Positions 37,659-47,701 of a stretch of 64,000 bases of DNA are shown piece by piece (the stretch's first letter is position 1; every line of letters starts with the position of its first letter). This DNA comes from Lactococcus garvieae subsp. garvieae (GTDB lineage Bacteria > Bacillota > Bacilli > Lactobacillales > Streptococcaceae). The stretch is from the NCBI RefSeq assembly GCF_029024465.1, contig NZ_CP118950.1:124001-188000 (forward strand), written 5' to 3'. Below the pieces are notes generated by a model, which saw only the letters and a list, made by a program, of their open reading frames with translations, searched no databases and was not told the origin of the DNA. The translations under genes and the position numbers were made by a program.

Positions 37659-38057
37659 ATGGTAATGACAGACCCAATTGCAGACTTCCTCACACGTATC
37701 CGTAACGGAAACATGCGTCGTTTCGAAGTTGTTGAAGCACCTGCTTCAAAAATCAAACGTGAAATCGCAGAAATCCTCAAAGCTGAAGGTTATGTGAAAG
37801 ACGTTGAGTACGTTGAAGATAACAAACAAGGTGTTATCCGTGTATTCTTGAAATACGGAAAAAACAACGAAAAAGTTATCACTAACTTGAAACGTATCTC
37901 TAAACCAGGTCTCCGTGTTTACGTTAAATCTGACGAAGTACCACGCGTACTTAACGGACTTGGTACAGCAATCATCTCAACATCTGAAGGCGTTGTAACT
38001 GACAAAGCTGCACGTTCTAAGAACATCGGTGGTGAAGTTCTTGCTTACATCTGGTAA
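37659..38057 (+). CDS. rpsH: 30S ribosomal protein S8
   Basis: 132 aa. [18 protein letters not shown] start and [13 protein letters not shown] near the end. S8 binds the central domain of 16S rRNA. ATG 37659 is 9 nt after AAGGAG. Confidence 0.97.
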   Translation: MVMTDPIADFLTRIRNGNMRRFEVVEAPASKIKREIAEILKAEGYVKDVEYVEDNKQGVIRVFLKYGKNNEKVITNLKRISKPGLRVYVKSDEVPRVLNGLGTAIISTSEGVVTDKAARSKNIGGEVLAYIW

Positions 38058-38144
38058 TCCTTTACCCGTAAGCTAAAAGTATTATAATTGTGAAAACAGG
38101 CAGTAGAAATACTCTTGATAATTTAACAGAAAAGGTAAAAAAAC

Positions 38145-38681
38145 ATGTCACGTATTGGTAATAAAGTCGTTGTTTTGCCAGCTGGTGTAACAGTTGAACA
38201 AAATGGCGCAACAGTAACAGTTAAAGGCCCTAAAGGCGAATTGACTCGTACATTTGCAGAAGCAATCACAATGGAAATCAATGGTTCTGAAGTAACATTC
38301 AAACGTCCAAATGATTCTAAAGAAATGAAAACTATCCACGGAACAACTCGTGCAAACTTCAACAACATGGTTGTTGGTGTTAGCGAAGGTTTCCGTAAAG
38401 AACTCGAAATGATCGGGGTTGGTTACCGTGCACAACTTCAAGGTTCAAAACTTGTATTGGCTGTTGGTAAATCTCACCCAGACGAAATCGAAGCTCCAGC
38501 AGGAATCACTTTTGAAGTTCCAGATGCTACACACATCAACGTTTCAGGTTCAGATAAAGAAGTAGTTGGTCAAACAGCTGCTTACATCCGTAGCCGTCGT
38601 TCACCAGAACCTTATAAAGGTAAAGGTATTCGTTACGTTGGCGAATTCGTACGTCGTAAAGAAGGTAAAACTGGTAAATAA
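38145..38681 (+). CDS. rplF: 50S ribosomal protein L6
   Basis: 178 aa with the C-terminal signature [22 protein letters not shown]. Located near the factor-binding site of the 50S. Confidence 0.98.
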   Translation: MSRIGNKVVVLPAGVTVEQNGATVTVKGPKGELTRTFAEAITMEINGSEVTFKRPNDSKEMKTIHGTTRANFNNMVVGVSEGFRKELEMIGVGYRAQLQGSKLVLAVGKSHPDEIEAPAGITFEVPDATHINVSGSDKEVVGQTAAYIRSRRSPEPYKGKGIRYVGEFVRRKEGKTGK

Positions 38682-38823
38682 TCTCTTTGAGATTATGATC
38701 CGTCATTTGGTGAATGTAAGTTTGCCAAAATTCTGTACAGACAGAAACTTCCCGCTTGCATTTTTTGCAAGAAAATCGATGGCAGAAACTATCGAAATAT
38801 AAAATATTTAAAGAGGTAGAATT
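38682..38823 (+). other. rplF-rplR spacer
   Basis: 142 nt, long for this operon. It contains one clear hairpin, CTTGCA/TGCAAG (38755-38771, five-T loop). No gene seen. Confidence 0.5.
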
Positions 38824-39171
38824 GTGATTTCTAAACCAGATAAAAACAAACTCCGTCAAAAACGCCACATTCGCGTTCGCGGAAAAATCTCAGGTACTGC
38901 TGAGACTCCACGTTTGAACGTATTCCGTTCAAACACAAACATTTATGCACAAGTTATTGATGACGAAGCAGCTGTAACACTTGCATCTGCATCATCACTC
39001 AAATTGACTGGTACTAAAACAGAACAAGCTGCTGAAGTTGGTAAACTTGTTGCTGAAGCTGCTAAAGCTAAAGGCATCGAAGCAGTTGTATTTGACCGCG
39101 GTGGTTATCTCTATCACGGACGTATCCAAGCACTTGCAGAAGCTGCACGTGAAGCTGGATTGAAATTCTAA
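38824..39171 (+). CDS. rplR: 50S ribosomal protein L18
   Basis: 115 aa, GTG start after AAAGAGG. 5S rRNA-binding protein; [24 protein letters not shown] is the family end. Confidence 0.97.
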   Translation: MISKPDKNKLRQKRHIRVRGKISGTAETPRLNVFRSNTNIYAQVIDDEAAVTLASASSLKLTGTKTEQAAEVGKLVAEAAKAKGIEAVVFDRGGYLYHGRIQALAEAAREAGLKF

Positions 39172-39191
39172 GGAAAGGGGTAATCATTAAA

Positions 39192-39686
39192 ATGGCTAGA
39201 AACGAAGAAGTTAAAGAATTCGAAGAACGCGTTGTTGGAATTAACCGCGTTACTAAAGTTGTTAAAGGTGGACGTCGTCTCCGCTTTGCTGCACTTGTTG
39301 TAGTTGGTGACCGTAACGGTCGCGTAGGTTTCGGTACTGGTAAAGCTCAAGAAGTTCCAGAAGCAATCCGTAAAGCTATCGAAGCAGCTAAGAAAAACAT
39401 CGTGACAGTTCCTATGGTAGGAACTACTGTACCTCACGAAGTACTTGGTGTATTCGGCGGTGGTAAAATCCTTATCAAACCAGCTGTAGAAGGTTCTGGA
39501 GTTGCCGCAGGTGGTGCCGTTCGTGCCGTCCTCGAACTCGCAGGTGTTGCTGACGTAACATCTAAATCATTAGGTTCAAACACAGCAATCAACGTTGTTC
39601 GTGCAACAGTTGAAGGTTTGCAACAATTGAAACGCGCTGAAGAAGTTGCGGAACTCCGCGGCAAATCAGTAAGCGATTTGGCATAA
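39192..39686 (+). CDS. rpsE: 30S ribosomal protein S5
   Basis: 164 aa. Basic N-terminal domain, the [16 protein letters not shown] spectinomycin-loop region and the C-terminal domain are all intact. Confidence 0.98.
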   Translation: MARNEEVKEFEERVVGINRVTKVVKGGRRLRFAALVVVGDRNGRVGFGTGKAQEVPEAIRKAIEAAKKNIVTVPMVGTTVPHEVLGVFGGGKILIKPAVEGSGVAAGGAVRAVLELAGVADVTSKSLGSNTAINVVRATVEGLQQLKRAEEVAELRGKSVSDLA

Positions 39687-39696
39687 GGAGGATATC

Positions 39697-39879
39697 ATGG
39701 CTCAAATCAAAATTACATTGGTAAAATCACCAATCGGCCGTATCCCTGCACAACGTAAAACTGTTGTTGCACTTGGCCTTGGTAAACTTGGTTCATCAGT
39801 TGTGAAAGAAGACAATGCAGCACTTCGCGGCATGGCTAACTCAATTTCACACTTGGTAACAATTGAAGAAGTTAAATAA
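39697..39879 (+). CDS. rpmD: 50S ribosomal protein L30
   Basis: 60 aa, [24 protein letters not shown]. It is followed by a terminator, whereas rplO normally follows directly. Confidence 0.97.
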   Translation: MAQIKITLVKSPIGRIPAQRKTVVALGLGKLGSSVVKEDNAALRGMANSISHLVTIEEVK

Positions 39880-39884
39880 TAATT

Positions 39885-39914
39885 AAAAAAGTTCAGATTA
39901 TCTGGACTTTTTTT
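39885..39914 (+). terminator. terminator after rpmD
   Basis: The arms AGTTCAGA and TCTGGACT (one G-U) with a TTA loop and a seven-T run. Confidence 0.85.
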
Positions 39915-40016
39915 CTGAGGAAATTGTAAAAATTTTCAAGATGTCCAATTAAATAAGTAAAAATGTACATTAAATTTTAAGGTATAATTGTTTTTAAATG
40001 TGAAAGGAAGAGAAGA

Positions 40017-41066
40017 ATGAACAAACGAATTTTTGCACTTGCGACAGTAGCACTTGCATCAGTAATTGTACTTGCAGGTTGCGGAGGACGCAATACAGAA
40101 AGATCGCAAGGGAAAACAGACCTTAATGCAGCCTTAGTGTTAGGTAATGATGGGGTCGATGATCGCTCATTTAACCAATCCGCTTGGGAAGGTCTTCAAG
40201 CTTGGGGTAAAGACAACGGGCTTTCAAAGGGGAAAGGAATTAACTACTTCCAGTCTAACTCTCCAGCTGAATTCACTTCAAACTTTAATTCGGCCGTTTC
40301 AGGTGGTTATGATCTTGTGTTCAGTATCGGCTTTGTCTTGCACGAAGCAACTTCTCAAGCCGCACAAAATAATCCTGATACCAAATTTGCTGTTATCGAT
40401 TCTGTCATCGAAGGTAAAGACAACGTTGTCTCTGCAACTTTTGCGGATCAACAGTCAGCTTACCTTGCAGGTGTTGCCGCAGCCAAAACAAGTAAAACGA
40501 ACCATGTTGGTTTCATTGGTGGGATCAAGTCAGATGTGCTTGCCGCTTTTGAAACAGGGTTTACAGCGGGTGCCAAATCAGTATCGCCAGATATCAAAGT
40601 GGATGTACAATATGCGCAATCCTTCACAGATGCCGGTAAAGGTAAAACAATGGCTTCTGCAATGTACGCTAGCGGCGCGGATGTGATTTATCAAGCAGCG
40701 GGCAGTGTTGGAACAGGCTTGTTCACAGAGGCTAAGAATTTGAATGAAACAAGAAAAGAAGAAGACAAAGTCTGGGTTGTTGGTGTTGACCAAGACCAAG
40801 AATACTTGGGTGGCTATACATCAAAAGATGGTAAAAAATCAAACTTTGTCCTTGTTTCAACAGTCAAAGAAGTTGGAAACGCAGTGAAAGATATTGCCAA
40901 TAGAACAGAAAAAGGAAAATTCCCTGGTGGTGAAAACCTCAAGTATGATCTTTCTAACGGTGGTGTAACGCTTGCTCGAGATAACGCTTCAGATGAGGCT
41001 TGGAAAGCAGTTGAAGCAGCAAAAGCTGATATTGTTTCAGGAAAAATTGAAGTTCCAGCAAAATAA
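40017..41066 (+). CDS. bmpA: Bmp/PnrA-family nucleoside-binding lipoprotein
   Basis: 349 aa. Lipobox LAGC (Cys22), then the Bmp-domain DRSFNQSAWEGLQ, FSIGFVLHEATS and VDQDQEYL. These proteins feed nucleoside ABC transporters; no permease or ATPase is next to it. It lies between rpmD and rplO with a -10 TATAAT at 39983-39988 and its own terminator. Confidence 0.9.
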   Translation: MNKRIFALATVALASVIVLAGCGGRNTERSQGKTDLNAALVLGNDGVDDRSFNQSAWEGLQAWGKDNGLSKGKGINYFQSNSPAEFTSNFNSAVSGGYDLVFSIGFVLHEATSQAAQNNPDTKFAVIDSVIEGKDNVVSATFADQQSAYLAGVAAAKTSKTNHVGFIGGIKSDVLAAFETGFTAGAKSVSPDIKVDVQYAQSFTDAGKGKTMASAMYASGADVIYQAAGSVGTGLFTEAKNLNETRKEEDKVWVVGVDQDQEYLGGYTSKDGKKSNFVLVSTVKEVGNAVKDIANRTEKGKFPGGENLKYDLSNGGVTLARDNASDEAWKAVEAAKADIVSGKIEVPAK

Positions 41067-41068
41067 AT

Positions 41069-41102
41069 TAAAAAAGGGTATGAAAGACATACTCTTTTTT
41101 GT
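41069..41102 (+). terminator. terminator after bmpA
   Basis: The arms AAAAAAGGGTATG and CATACTCTTTTTT with a five-nt loop. Confidence 0.88.
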
Positions 41103-41129
41103 TTCCAAAAAGAAAGAGCCATGGATGAT

Positions 41130-41263
41130 TTGCTTTTTCAGAGTAAATTTAGTAAAATGGAAAAGGTTTAAAAGCCGAAAATTAGAAAAGTACAGGCGAG
41201 TTGAACTCCATCCTTCCTTAGAGTGGAGCGAGGCGGCAGCATTGTACAAAATAAGGAGAAAAC
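41130..41263 (+). promoter_or_regulatory. rplO promoter and folded leader
   Basis: TTGCTT (41130-41135) and TAAAAT (41153-41158) with a 17-nt spacer. The leader closes with GTACA (41190-41194) pairing to TGTAC (41243-41247) and contains CTCCA/TGGAG (41206-41228). It supports independent expression of rplO-secY after the bmpA insertion. Confidence 0.6.
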
Positions 41264-41716
41264 ATGAAACTTCATGAAATGAAAGCTGCTGAAGGCAGCC
41301 GTAAAGTTCGCAACCGTGTAGGTCGTGGTACTTCATCTGGTAACGGTAAAACATCTGGTCGTGGACAAAAAGGTCAAAAATCACGTTCAGGTGGTGGCGT
41401 ACGTCCTGGTTTTGAAGGTGGACAAACAGAATTGTTCCGTCGTCTTCCAAAACGCGGATTTACTAACGTAAACCGTAAAGAATACGCAATCGTAAACCTT
41501 GACACTTTGAACCGTCTTGGTGATGGTGCTGAAGTTACAGCTGAAACTCTTGTAGCTGCTAAAATCATCAAAGATGTTAAATCTGGTATCAAAGTTCTTG
41601 CTAACGGCGAATTGACAGTTAAAAACCTTAAGGTTAACGTTGCTAAAGCATCTTCTGCTGCGAAAGCTGCTATTGAAGCTGCTGGTGGTTCTGTAGAACT
41701 TCTTGAAGCAAAATAA
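41264..41716 (+). CDS. rplO: 50S ribosomal protein L15
   Basis: 150 aa with the glycine/arginine-rich start [22 protein letters not shown] and [17 protein letters not shown]. Late 50S assembly protein. Confidence 0.98.
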   Translation: MKLHEMKAAEGSRKVRNRVGRGTSSGNGKTSGRGQKGQKSRSGGGVRPGFEGGQTELFRRLPKRGFTNVNRKEYAIVNLDTLNRLGDGAEVTAETLVAAKIIKDVKSGIKVLANGELTVKNLKVNVAKASSAAKAAIEAAGGSVELLEAK

Positions 41717-41786
41717 TTCAATTGGCGGTTGATTTTCAACCGCTTATTTTATAGGGTTAATATTTAAGAAAGTTTAGAGGGAAATT

Positions 41787-43103
41787 ATGTTTTTCAAAAC
41801 TCTAAAGGAAGCTTTCAAGATAAAAGATGTAAGAGCACGGATTATCTTCACCATCTTTATTCTGTTTGTCTTTCGATTAGGTGCGCATATCACAGTACCA
41901 GGGATCAATGTTGAAAACTTGAATGCCCTGAGTGATTTACCATTCTTGAACATGATGAACTTGGTGTCTGGTAATGCCATGCAAAACTATTCATTGTTTG
42001 CTATGGGGGTGTCACCTTATATCACAGCATCAATTATTGTTCAACTTTTACAAATGGATATTTTGCCGAAGTTTGTAGAATGGTCAAAACAAGGGGAAAT
42101 CGGACGTCGTAAGCTTAATCAAGCCACACGTTATATTACTTTGGTTTTGGCTATGGCTCAATCTATCGGTATTACTGCAGGTTTCCAAGCTATGAGCACG
42201 GCAAATATCGTACAAAATCCTAACTGGCAAACTTATCTAATGATTGGTGTCATTTTGACCACAGGATCAATGGTTGTGACATGGATGGGTGAACAAATCA
42301 ATGAAAAAGGATTTGGTTCTGGTATTTCTGTTATTATCTTTGCGGGTATCGTTTCAGGTATCCCAAGCGCCATTCACGAAGTTTATACAGAGTGGTTTGT
42401 AAATGTTCGTCCGAGTCAAATTCCAATGTCATGGGTAATGGTCGCTATTCTGGTGGTTGCTTCAGCATTGATTATTTACTTCACAACATTTGTACAACAA
42501 GCAGAACGTAAAGTTCCGATTCAATACACTAAGTTGACACAAGGTGCGCCTACAAGTTCATACTTGCCACTTCGTGTTAACCCAGCAGGTGTTATTCCCG
42601 TAATCTTTGCAGGTTCTATCACAACTGCTCCAGCAACAATTTTACAGTTCTTACAACGTGCTCAAGGTAACAACGTTGGCTGGCTGAATAGCTTACAATC
42701 AGCCCTTTCTTATAACACATGGACAGGGATGTTACTTTATGGCTTATTGATTGTTCTCTTTACCTTCTTCTACTCATTTGTACAAGTTAATCCAGAAAAG
42801 ATGGCAGAAAATCTGCAAAAACAAGGTTCATACATCCCATCTGTTCGTCCAGGTAAAGGTACTGAAAAATATGTTTCAGGCTTACTGATGCGTTTGGCAA
42901 CAGTCGGCGCACTTTTCCTTGGCTTTATTTCGATTCTTCCAATCGTTGCCCAAAATATTTGGGGATTGCCAAAAATCGTTGCCTTGGGAGGGACGTCGCT
43001 CTTGATCTTGATTCAGGTTGCCATTCAAGCTGTTAAACAACTTGAAGGTTATCTCTACAAGAAAAACTACAAAGGATTTATGGATAATCCAATTGAAAGC
43101 TAA
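41787..43103 (+). CDS. secY: preprotein translocase subunit SecY
   Basis: 438 aa with ten membrane segments; GINVENLNAL, QLLQMDILPKFVEWSKQGE and YVQVNPEKMAENLQKQGSY-type motifs match SecY. Forms the protein export channel with SecE, encoded at 23072. Confidence 0.97.
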   Translation: MFFKTLKEAFKIKDVRARIIFTIFILFVFRLGAHITVPGINVENLNALSDLPFLNMMNLVSGNAMQNYSLFAMGVSPYITASIIVQLLQMDILPKFVEWSKQGEIGRRKLNQATRYITLVLAMAQSIGITAGFQAMSTANIVQNPNWQTYLMIGVILTTGSMVVTWMGEQINEKGFGSGISVIIFAGIVSGIPSAIHEVYTEWFVNVRPSQIPMSWVMVAILVVASALIIYFTTFVQQAERKVPIQYTKLTQGAPTSSYLPLRVNPAGVIPVIFAGSITTAPATILQFLQRAQGNNVGWLNSLQSALSYNTWTGMLLYGLLIVLFTFFYSFVQVNPEKMAENLQKQGSYIPSVRPGKGTEKYVSGLLMRLATVGALFLGFISILPIVAQNIWGLPKIVALGGTSLLILIQVAIQAVKQLEGYLYKKNYKGFMDNPIES

Positions 43104-43106
43104 AAA

Positions 43107-43134
43107 AATCTTGCTTCGGCAAGGTTTTTCTTTA
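43107..43134 (+). terminator. secY terminator
   Basis: CTTGC/GCAAG stem with a TTCG tetraloop and a T-run. A TATAAT at 43167-43172 then supplies an adk promoter. Confidence 0.8.
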
Positions 43135-43234
43135 TTTATCTTAAGAAATGCGGTAAAATATTAAGGTATAATTTGTATTATGTTGTCTGTAAACTCATAA
43201 GTAAGAGTTGCAGCATCTATAGTAAAACTTGTAA

Positions 43235-43903
<669 letters not shown>

Positions 43904-43911
43904 AATAAAAC

Positions 43912-43946
43912 AAAAAAACACTGAACATTGTCTCAGTGTTTTTTGT
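43912..43946. terminator. bidirectional terminator between adk and zitP
   Basis: AACACTGA/TCAGTGTT with A- and T-runs on both flanks. Confidence 0.87.
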
Positions 43947-43950
43947 TTGT

Positions 43951-44760
43951 CTATCTTCGGAAAAGACGTTTCAATAAAGAAACAATTAAGAAAAGTGCAA
44001 CGAAGATTAAGGTAATGGCAGAACTTGCAGGTGCATTGAAATAATAAGAAATGATCAAGCCACTATTCATACCAATGAAGCCAATGATTACTGACCAGAG
44101 GAGTACGGTCTTAAAGGATTTTCCGATAAGCATAGAAACACTAGCGGGTAAAACCATGATTGCGGAAACCAGTAGAGCGCCACAGGCTGGGATCATCAAG
44201 GCAATAGCCAAACCAGTCACGATATTGAAAATCATTGACATGGCTCGGACAGGAAGACCATCTACCAAGGCGGTATCTTCATCAAAAGTCATCACATAAA
44301 GTGGACGGAGGAAGAAAATAAAGCCAGCCAGAACAATCAAAGCGATGATGTAAAGCATGACAACTTGCGGAGTAGCGATAGTGACAATTGAACCAAACAG
44401 ATATTGGTCAATGCTGATGCTGGTTTTACTTCCTGCCACATTAATAATAAACATGGCTAAAGCAAGTCCAGCAGACATTAAAATCGCAGTTGCGAGCTCC
44501 AGATAATTTTTATAGACGGTACGGAGAAATTCCATAAAGATAGCGGCAATAATAACGACAATTAAAGTTGTCCATGTTGGATTTAGACTAAAGAGAACCC
44601 CGAAGGCAACACCTGCGAGAGAAACATGGGAGAGGGTGTCAGAGAGTAAAGACTGGCGACGCAAAACAAGGAAGACCCCAAGAAGTGGTGCAAAGAGTGA
44701 GATGGCTGTTGTCGCCAGTAAAGCGTTACGCATAAAGTCATAAGAGAGGATTTCAAGCAT
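43951..44760 (-). CDS. zitP: zinc ABC transporter permease
   Basis: 269 aa ABC-3 family permease with about eight membrane segments ([20 protein letters not shown] near the N-terminus). Imports zinc with ZitQ and a lipoprotein. It overlaps zitQ by 8 nt. In L. lactis the operon is zitRSQP; here the lipoprotein gene is missing between zitR and zitQ. Confidence 0.9.
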   Translation of the reverse strand: MLEILSYDFMRNALLATTAISLFAPLLGVFLVLRRQSLLSDTLSHVSLAGVAFGVLFSLNPTWTTLIVVIIAAIFMEFLRTVYKNYLELATAILMSAGLALAMFIINVAGSKTSISIDQYLFGSIVTIATPQVVMLYIIALIVLAGFIFFLRPLYVMTFDEDTALVDGLPVRAMSMIFNIVTGLAIALMIPACGALLVSAIMVLPASVSMLIGKSFKTVLLWSVIIGFIGMNSGLIISYYFNAPASSAITLIFVALFLIVSLLKRLFRR

Positions 44761-45475
44761 TAGCTTTCACCTCCTTTTTCATTTTTGAATTAGGGACGCT
44801 GTGGACCTCAAAGCATTCAAATTTTCCATTTTTGTCTCGTGCCAGATGGATATTTCGGTCCATGTATTTTTTAACAGAGTCAGGGTCGTGTGTAACCATG
44901 AGCACACTTTTTCCGTGCTCATGTGCAGCATGGGCCATGAGCTCATAAAAGGCTTCTGTGGTAACATCGTCCATCCCGACAGTCGGCTCATCCAGAACGA
45001 AGACATCAGGGTCAGATGCAAAAGTACGGGCAATGATGATGCGTTGCTTTTGTCCACCGGAAAGTTCGCCGATTTTTTTATGGCGAAAGTCCCACATACC
45101 TACAGCATTAAGCGCAGCTTCTACGTGTTCTTCATCATGTGCAGTAAGTTTGCGGAACCAACCTTTACGTGGGTAGCGCCCCGAACGAACAAATTCATGA
45201 ACAGTTGAGGGGAAGCCCGCATTGAAGCTTGAAATTTGCTGTGGGACATAAGCAATACGCAAACGGCGATTTTGTGTGTCATGGCGTGCAATGATAACTT
45301 TACCAGACTTAGGTTTCAAAATTCCTAGCGTTATTTTGATTAGCGTTGATTTTGCAGCGCCATTTTCTCCAGTCAAAGTGACGAATTCCCCTGGGTTAAC
45401 AGAGTAACTCACATCTTCTAAAACAGGATTGTTGTCATAATAAAAGCTTACATTTTGAACATCAATATAAGGCAT
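44753..45475 (-). CDS. zitQ: zinc ABC transporter ATP-binding protein
   Basis: 240 aa. The Walker A reads GENGAAKST, where GENGAGKST is usual (Ala for Gly before Lys). Signature LSGGQKQR, Walker [13 protein letters not shown] and switch His are present. Energises zinc import. 21 nt after zitR. Confidence 0.92.
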   Translation of the reverse strand: MPYIDVQNVSFYYDNNPVLEDVSYSVNPGEFVTLTGENGAAKSTLIKITLGILKPKSGKVIIARHDTQNRRLRIAYVPQQISSFNAGFPSTVHEFVRSGRYPRKGWFRKLTAHDEEHVEAALNAVGMWDFRHKKIGELSGGQKQRIIIARTFASDPDVFVLDEPTVGMDDVTTEAFYELMAHAAHEHGKSVLMVTHDPDSVKKYMDRNIHLARDKNGKFECFEVHSVPNSKMKKEVKANA

Positions 45476-45496
45476 ATTTTTTATTTACTTTCTAAA

Positions 45497-45940
45497 CTAC
45501 TTAAATTTTTCAGCGAGTTGATGAAGAAAATCTTGAATTACTTTTTGTTCATCTTCTGTATATTTCTGCGTAAGTTGCTGATAACTGTCCAGTGTTGCCT
45601 CATGATGTGCAGCATGTTCGCGTGCAATGGGCAGTGCTTTTTCTGTTAAATTCCATAAAACAACACGTTCATCGGTTTTACTTTTTGTGGGCGATATAAG
45701 TTCTAAATCTTGTAATTTTTTTAAAGCTTTAGTAATGGCGGCAGGAGAAACCGAGAGGGTTTCTGCCATCCGAGCATTTGTTGTTGGTTCCCCATTCAGG
45801 AGCATCAGAAGGTGCTCTTGAGTAGAAGTTAATTTGATGTCACTTTGACACTTTCCAAGAAGAATTTCGTGCTTATTTTCAGCGAATTGCATGACTTGAG
45901 ATAAGAATTGATCAATTTGATTTTCTAAATTTGTATGCAT
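45497..45940 (-). CDS. zitR: MarR-family zinc-responsive repressor
   Basis: 147 aa, the AdcR/ZitR length. Winged-helix MarR fold (TTNARMAETLSVSPAAITKALKKL) and candidate zinc ligands at the N-terminus (EKHEILLGKC type: His, Glu, Cys) and a HAAHH cluster. It should repress the zit promoters when zinc is present. ATG 45940 follows GAGGAGAGG; the longer GTG frame from 45982 lacks such a site. Its likely native promoter lies beyond the IS element at 47702-47749. Confidence 0.9.
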   Translation of the reverse strand: MHTNLENQIDQFLSQVMQFAENKHEILLGKCQSDIKLTSTQEHLLMLLNGEPTTNARMAETLSVSPAAITKALKKLQDLELISPTKSKTDERVVLWNLTEKALPIAREHAAHHEATLDSYQQLTQKYTEDEQKVIQDFLHQLAEKFK

Positions 45941-46013
45941 AATCCCTCTCCTCGTATAATATATTTTATGGGTATTTTTCACCCCAATTTTCTAACAATT
46001 GTTATCGTTTTAC

Positions 46014-46042
46014 TTGACTATTGTGACGTTTCCCAGAATAAT
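46014..46042 (+). promoter_or_regulatory. predicted promoter of the IS110 left end
   Basis: TTGACT (46014-46019) and AATAAT (46037-46042) with a 17-nt spacer, start near 46049. On the proposed ends the -35 is supplied by the flank and the -10 by the element. Confidence 0.5.
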
Positions 46043-46048
46043 TATTCT

Positions 46049-46290
46049 TAGGAATGGACTCAAAAGGAATATGCTAACTCTCCTTGTTGCTTCGTCTTCT
46101 TCATAAGTCTGCGACCCGAGCTGTATCAAATCTTCCAACTCACTAGCTGTTTCCACCGTGATTACTCTGCTCTTAGTAGCGAGCAGGCGGTAAGTAATCG
46201 CTGTGATGGGTATTCTAATAAGCGAGGATGAAGGGATACAGAGTTCTGGGGAATCTCTCAGTAGTCAAGTATAGTTTCCTAATCAAATGA
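46049..46290 (+). ncRNA. candidate bridge RNA of the IS110 element
   Basis: The non-coding stretch between the predicted start and the transposase ribosome binding site folds. A two-tier hairpin at 46154-46205 has stems CAC/GTG, GATTAC/GTAATC and CTGCTC/GAGCAG separated by internal loops. A second at 46241-46257 has GAGTTC/GAATCTC. IS110-group recombinases are known to use a bridge RNA encoded in this position with guide sequences in internal loops. Guides could not be assigned here. Confidence 0.5.
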
Positions 46291-46306
46291 AAGGAGGTCC
46301 TTCCAA

Positions 46307-47566
46307 ATGAAATGTTTTGTCGGTTTAGACGTCAGCTCTACCAAACTCGATGTGTGCATCATGTCAAATGACACGGAACTTGGAGTCTTGTACGCTGCTT
46401 CACTTACCAATGATATGATTGGTGCTTCTGAAATCAAAGAACAAGTACTCTCACTTAACGAAAAGTATGAATTTAATAGAGTCGTCATTGGCATGGAAGC
46501 CACATCCCTCTACAGTTTTCATCCTGCAATGTTCTTCCACGAAGACTCGGAGTTAAAGCAGCTCGGAGTCGAGGTCATGGTGGAACAACCAGCCAAAATA
46601 AAGAAATATCGTGAGGCATTCGAAGAAAACAAGAATGATACCCTTGATGCTTTCTACATCGCGGATTACTTCCGCATTGAACGCTTTACAAGATCTTATC
46701 TTAAAGAAGAAAAGTATCTGGCACTACAACATCTCACAAGAACTCGACTTCAGCTCGTGGAACAATTAGTACGTACAAAACAACACTTCATTGAAAACAT
46801 CTACTACAAGTGCAATACGCTCTCTGCGGAATTAAAGAATGAAGAATTGAGTACCTCTGTTTGGTCTGCCACAATTATGACACTCATGACCGAAGATTAC
46901 ACGCTAGATGAACTCGCAAATACTCCTCTTGAAGATTTCACGGAACTCATCCAGAAACTCGGGCGAGGTCGCTTCAAAGCTCCTGAGAAACTTGCAAAAG
47001 CAATAAAAGCTGCCATAAAAGGAAGTTACCGCTTATCACTCGTCCAACAAGATTCTGTCAATATTGTACTCAGTCTCCTTGCTCGCGAAATACGGAGTTT
47101 AGAGAAGATGATTAAAGAAATTGATCGAGCCATTGAAGACATGGTAGAAATTATCCCTGAATACCAATGTTTGACCAGTGTACCTGGTATTGGAAAGGTA
47201 TTCGCTGCAGGAATTATCGCTGAAATAGGACAGATTGAACGCTTTAAAGACCATCCTCAAGTCGCTAAATATGCTGGCTTGAATTGGAAAGAAACACAAT
47301 CTGGCAATACCTCATCTCAAAATACTTCTCTTGCAAAACGAGGCAATCGTTATCTTCGCTATTACTTAGTTGAAGCCGCCAACTCTGTACGAAGACATAA
47401 CGTGGAATACGCAGAGTTTTACAAGAAAAAGAAAGATGAAGTCCCCAAACATAAACACAAAAGAGCCGTCGTTTTAACCGCAAGAAAACTTGTGCGTCTG
47501 GTGGATGTGCTACTACGCAACCACCAACTCTATACGCCACCAAGGAGGTTTATGGAAGATAATTAG
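46307..47566 (+). CDS. IS110-family transposase/recombinase
   Basis: 419 aa. The N-terminal RuvC-like DEDD domain has candidate residues Asp8 (GLDVSS), Glu64 (GMEATS), Asp111 and Asp114 (NDTLDAF). The C-terminal Transposase_20 domain has VPGIGKVFAAGIIAEIG and the KETQSGN serine motif. It appears intact. AAGGAGGTCC precedes the ATG. Transcribed opposite to the zit operon. Confidence 0.93.
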   Translation: MKCFVGLDVSSTKLDVCIMSNDTELGVLYAASLTNDMIGASEIKEQVLSLNEKYEFNRVVIGMEATSLYSFHPAMFFHEDSELKQLGVEVMVEQPAKIKKYREAFEENKNDTLDAFYIADYFRIERFTRSYLKEEKYLALQHLTRTRLQLVEQLVRTKQHFIENIYYKCNTLSAELKNEELSTSVWSATIMTLMTEDYTLDELANTPLEDFTELIQKLGRGRFKAPEKLAKAIKAAIKGSYRLSLVQQDSVNIVLSLLAREIRSLEKMIKEIDRAIEDMVEIIPEYQCLTSVPGIGKVFAAGIIAEIGQIERFKDHPQVAKYAGLNWKETQSGNTSSQNTSLAKRGNRYLRYYLVEAANSVRRHNVEYAEFYKKKKDEVPKHKHKRAVVLTARKLVRLVDVLLRNHQLYTPPRRFMEDN

Positions 47567-47701
47567 TTTTATCTGCACAATTCCTTGTCTAGCCTAGTAA
47601 AATTTGCCAAATTTTACTAGATTCTTTCGTGCTGTCTTTTTTCAAGATTTTTACTCAGAATCTAGCAACTTATCATTTGACTTAATACCACTAGACTTTC
47701 A

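Larger units (their letters stand above)
46018..47682 (+). mobile_element. IS110-family insertion sequence (ends approximate)
   Basis: It contains an IS110 transposase gene with about 250 nt of folded non-coding DNA before it and about 115 nt after it, including a perfect 12-bp hairpin CTAGTAAAATTT/AAATTTTACTAG (47594-47620). No terminal inverted repeats are seen, as usual for the family. The ends proposed here are CT dinucleotides at 46018-46019 and 47681-47682, each preceded by TTGA; this is a hypothesis. It lies between zitR and its presumed promoter. Confidence 0.75.

Noticed and set aside
38755-38771. Hairpin in the rplF-rplR spacer as a terminator
   Set aside because: Only 6 bp with no T-run after the stem; rplR has no other obvious promoter.
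45941-45982. N-terminal extension of ZitR from GTG 45982
   Set aside because: The ATG at 45940 has a GAGGAGAGG site and gives the AdcR/ZitR length and start.
46212-46217. GGTATT in the IS110 non-coding end complementary to AATACC in the right flank, as a bridge RNA target guide
   Set aside because: Only six nt, not contiguous with the proposed core, and no matching left guide was found.
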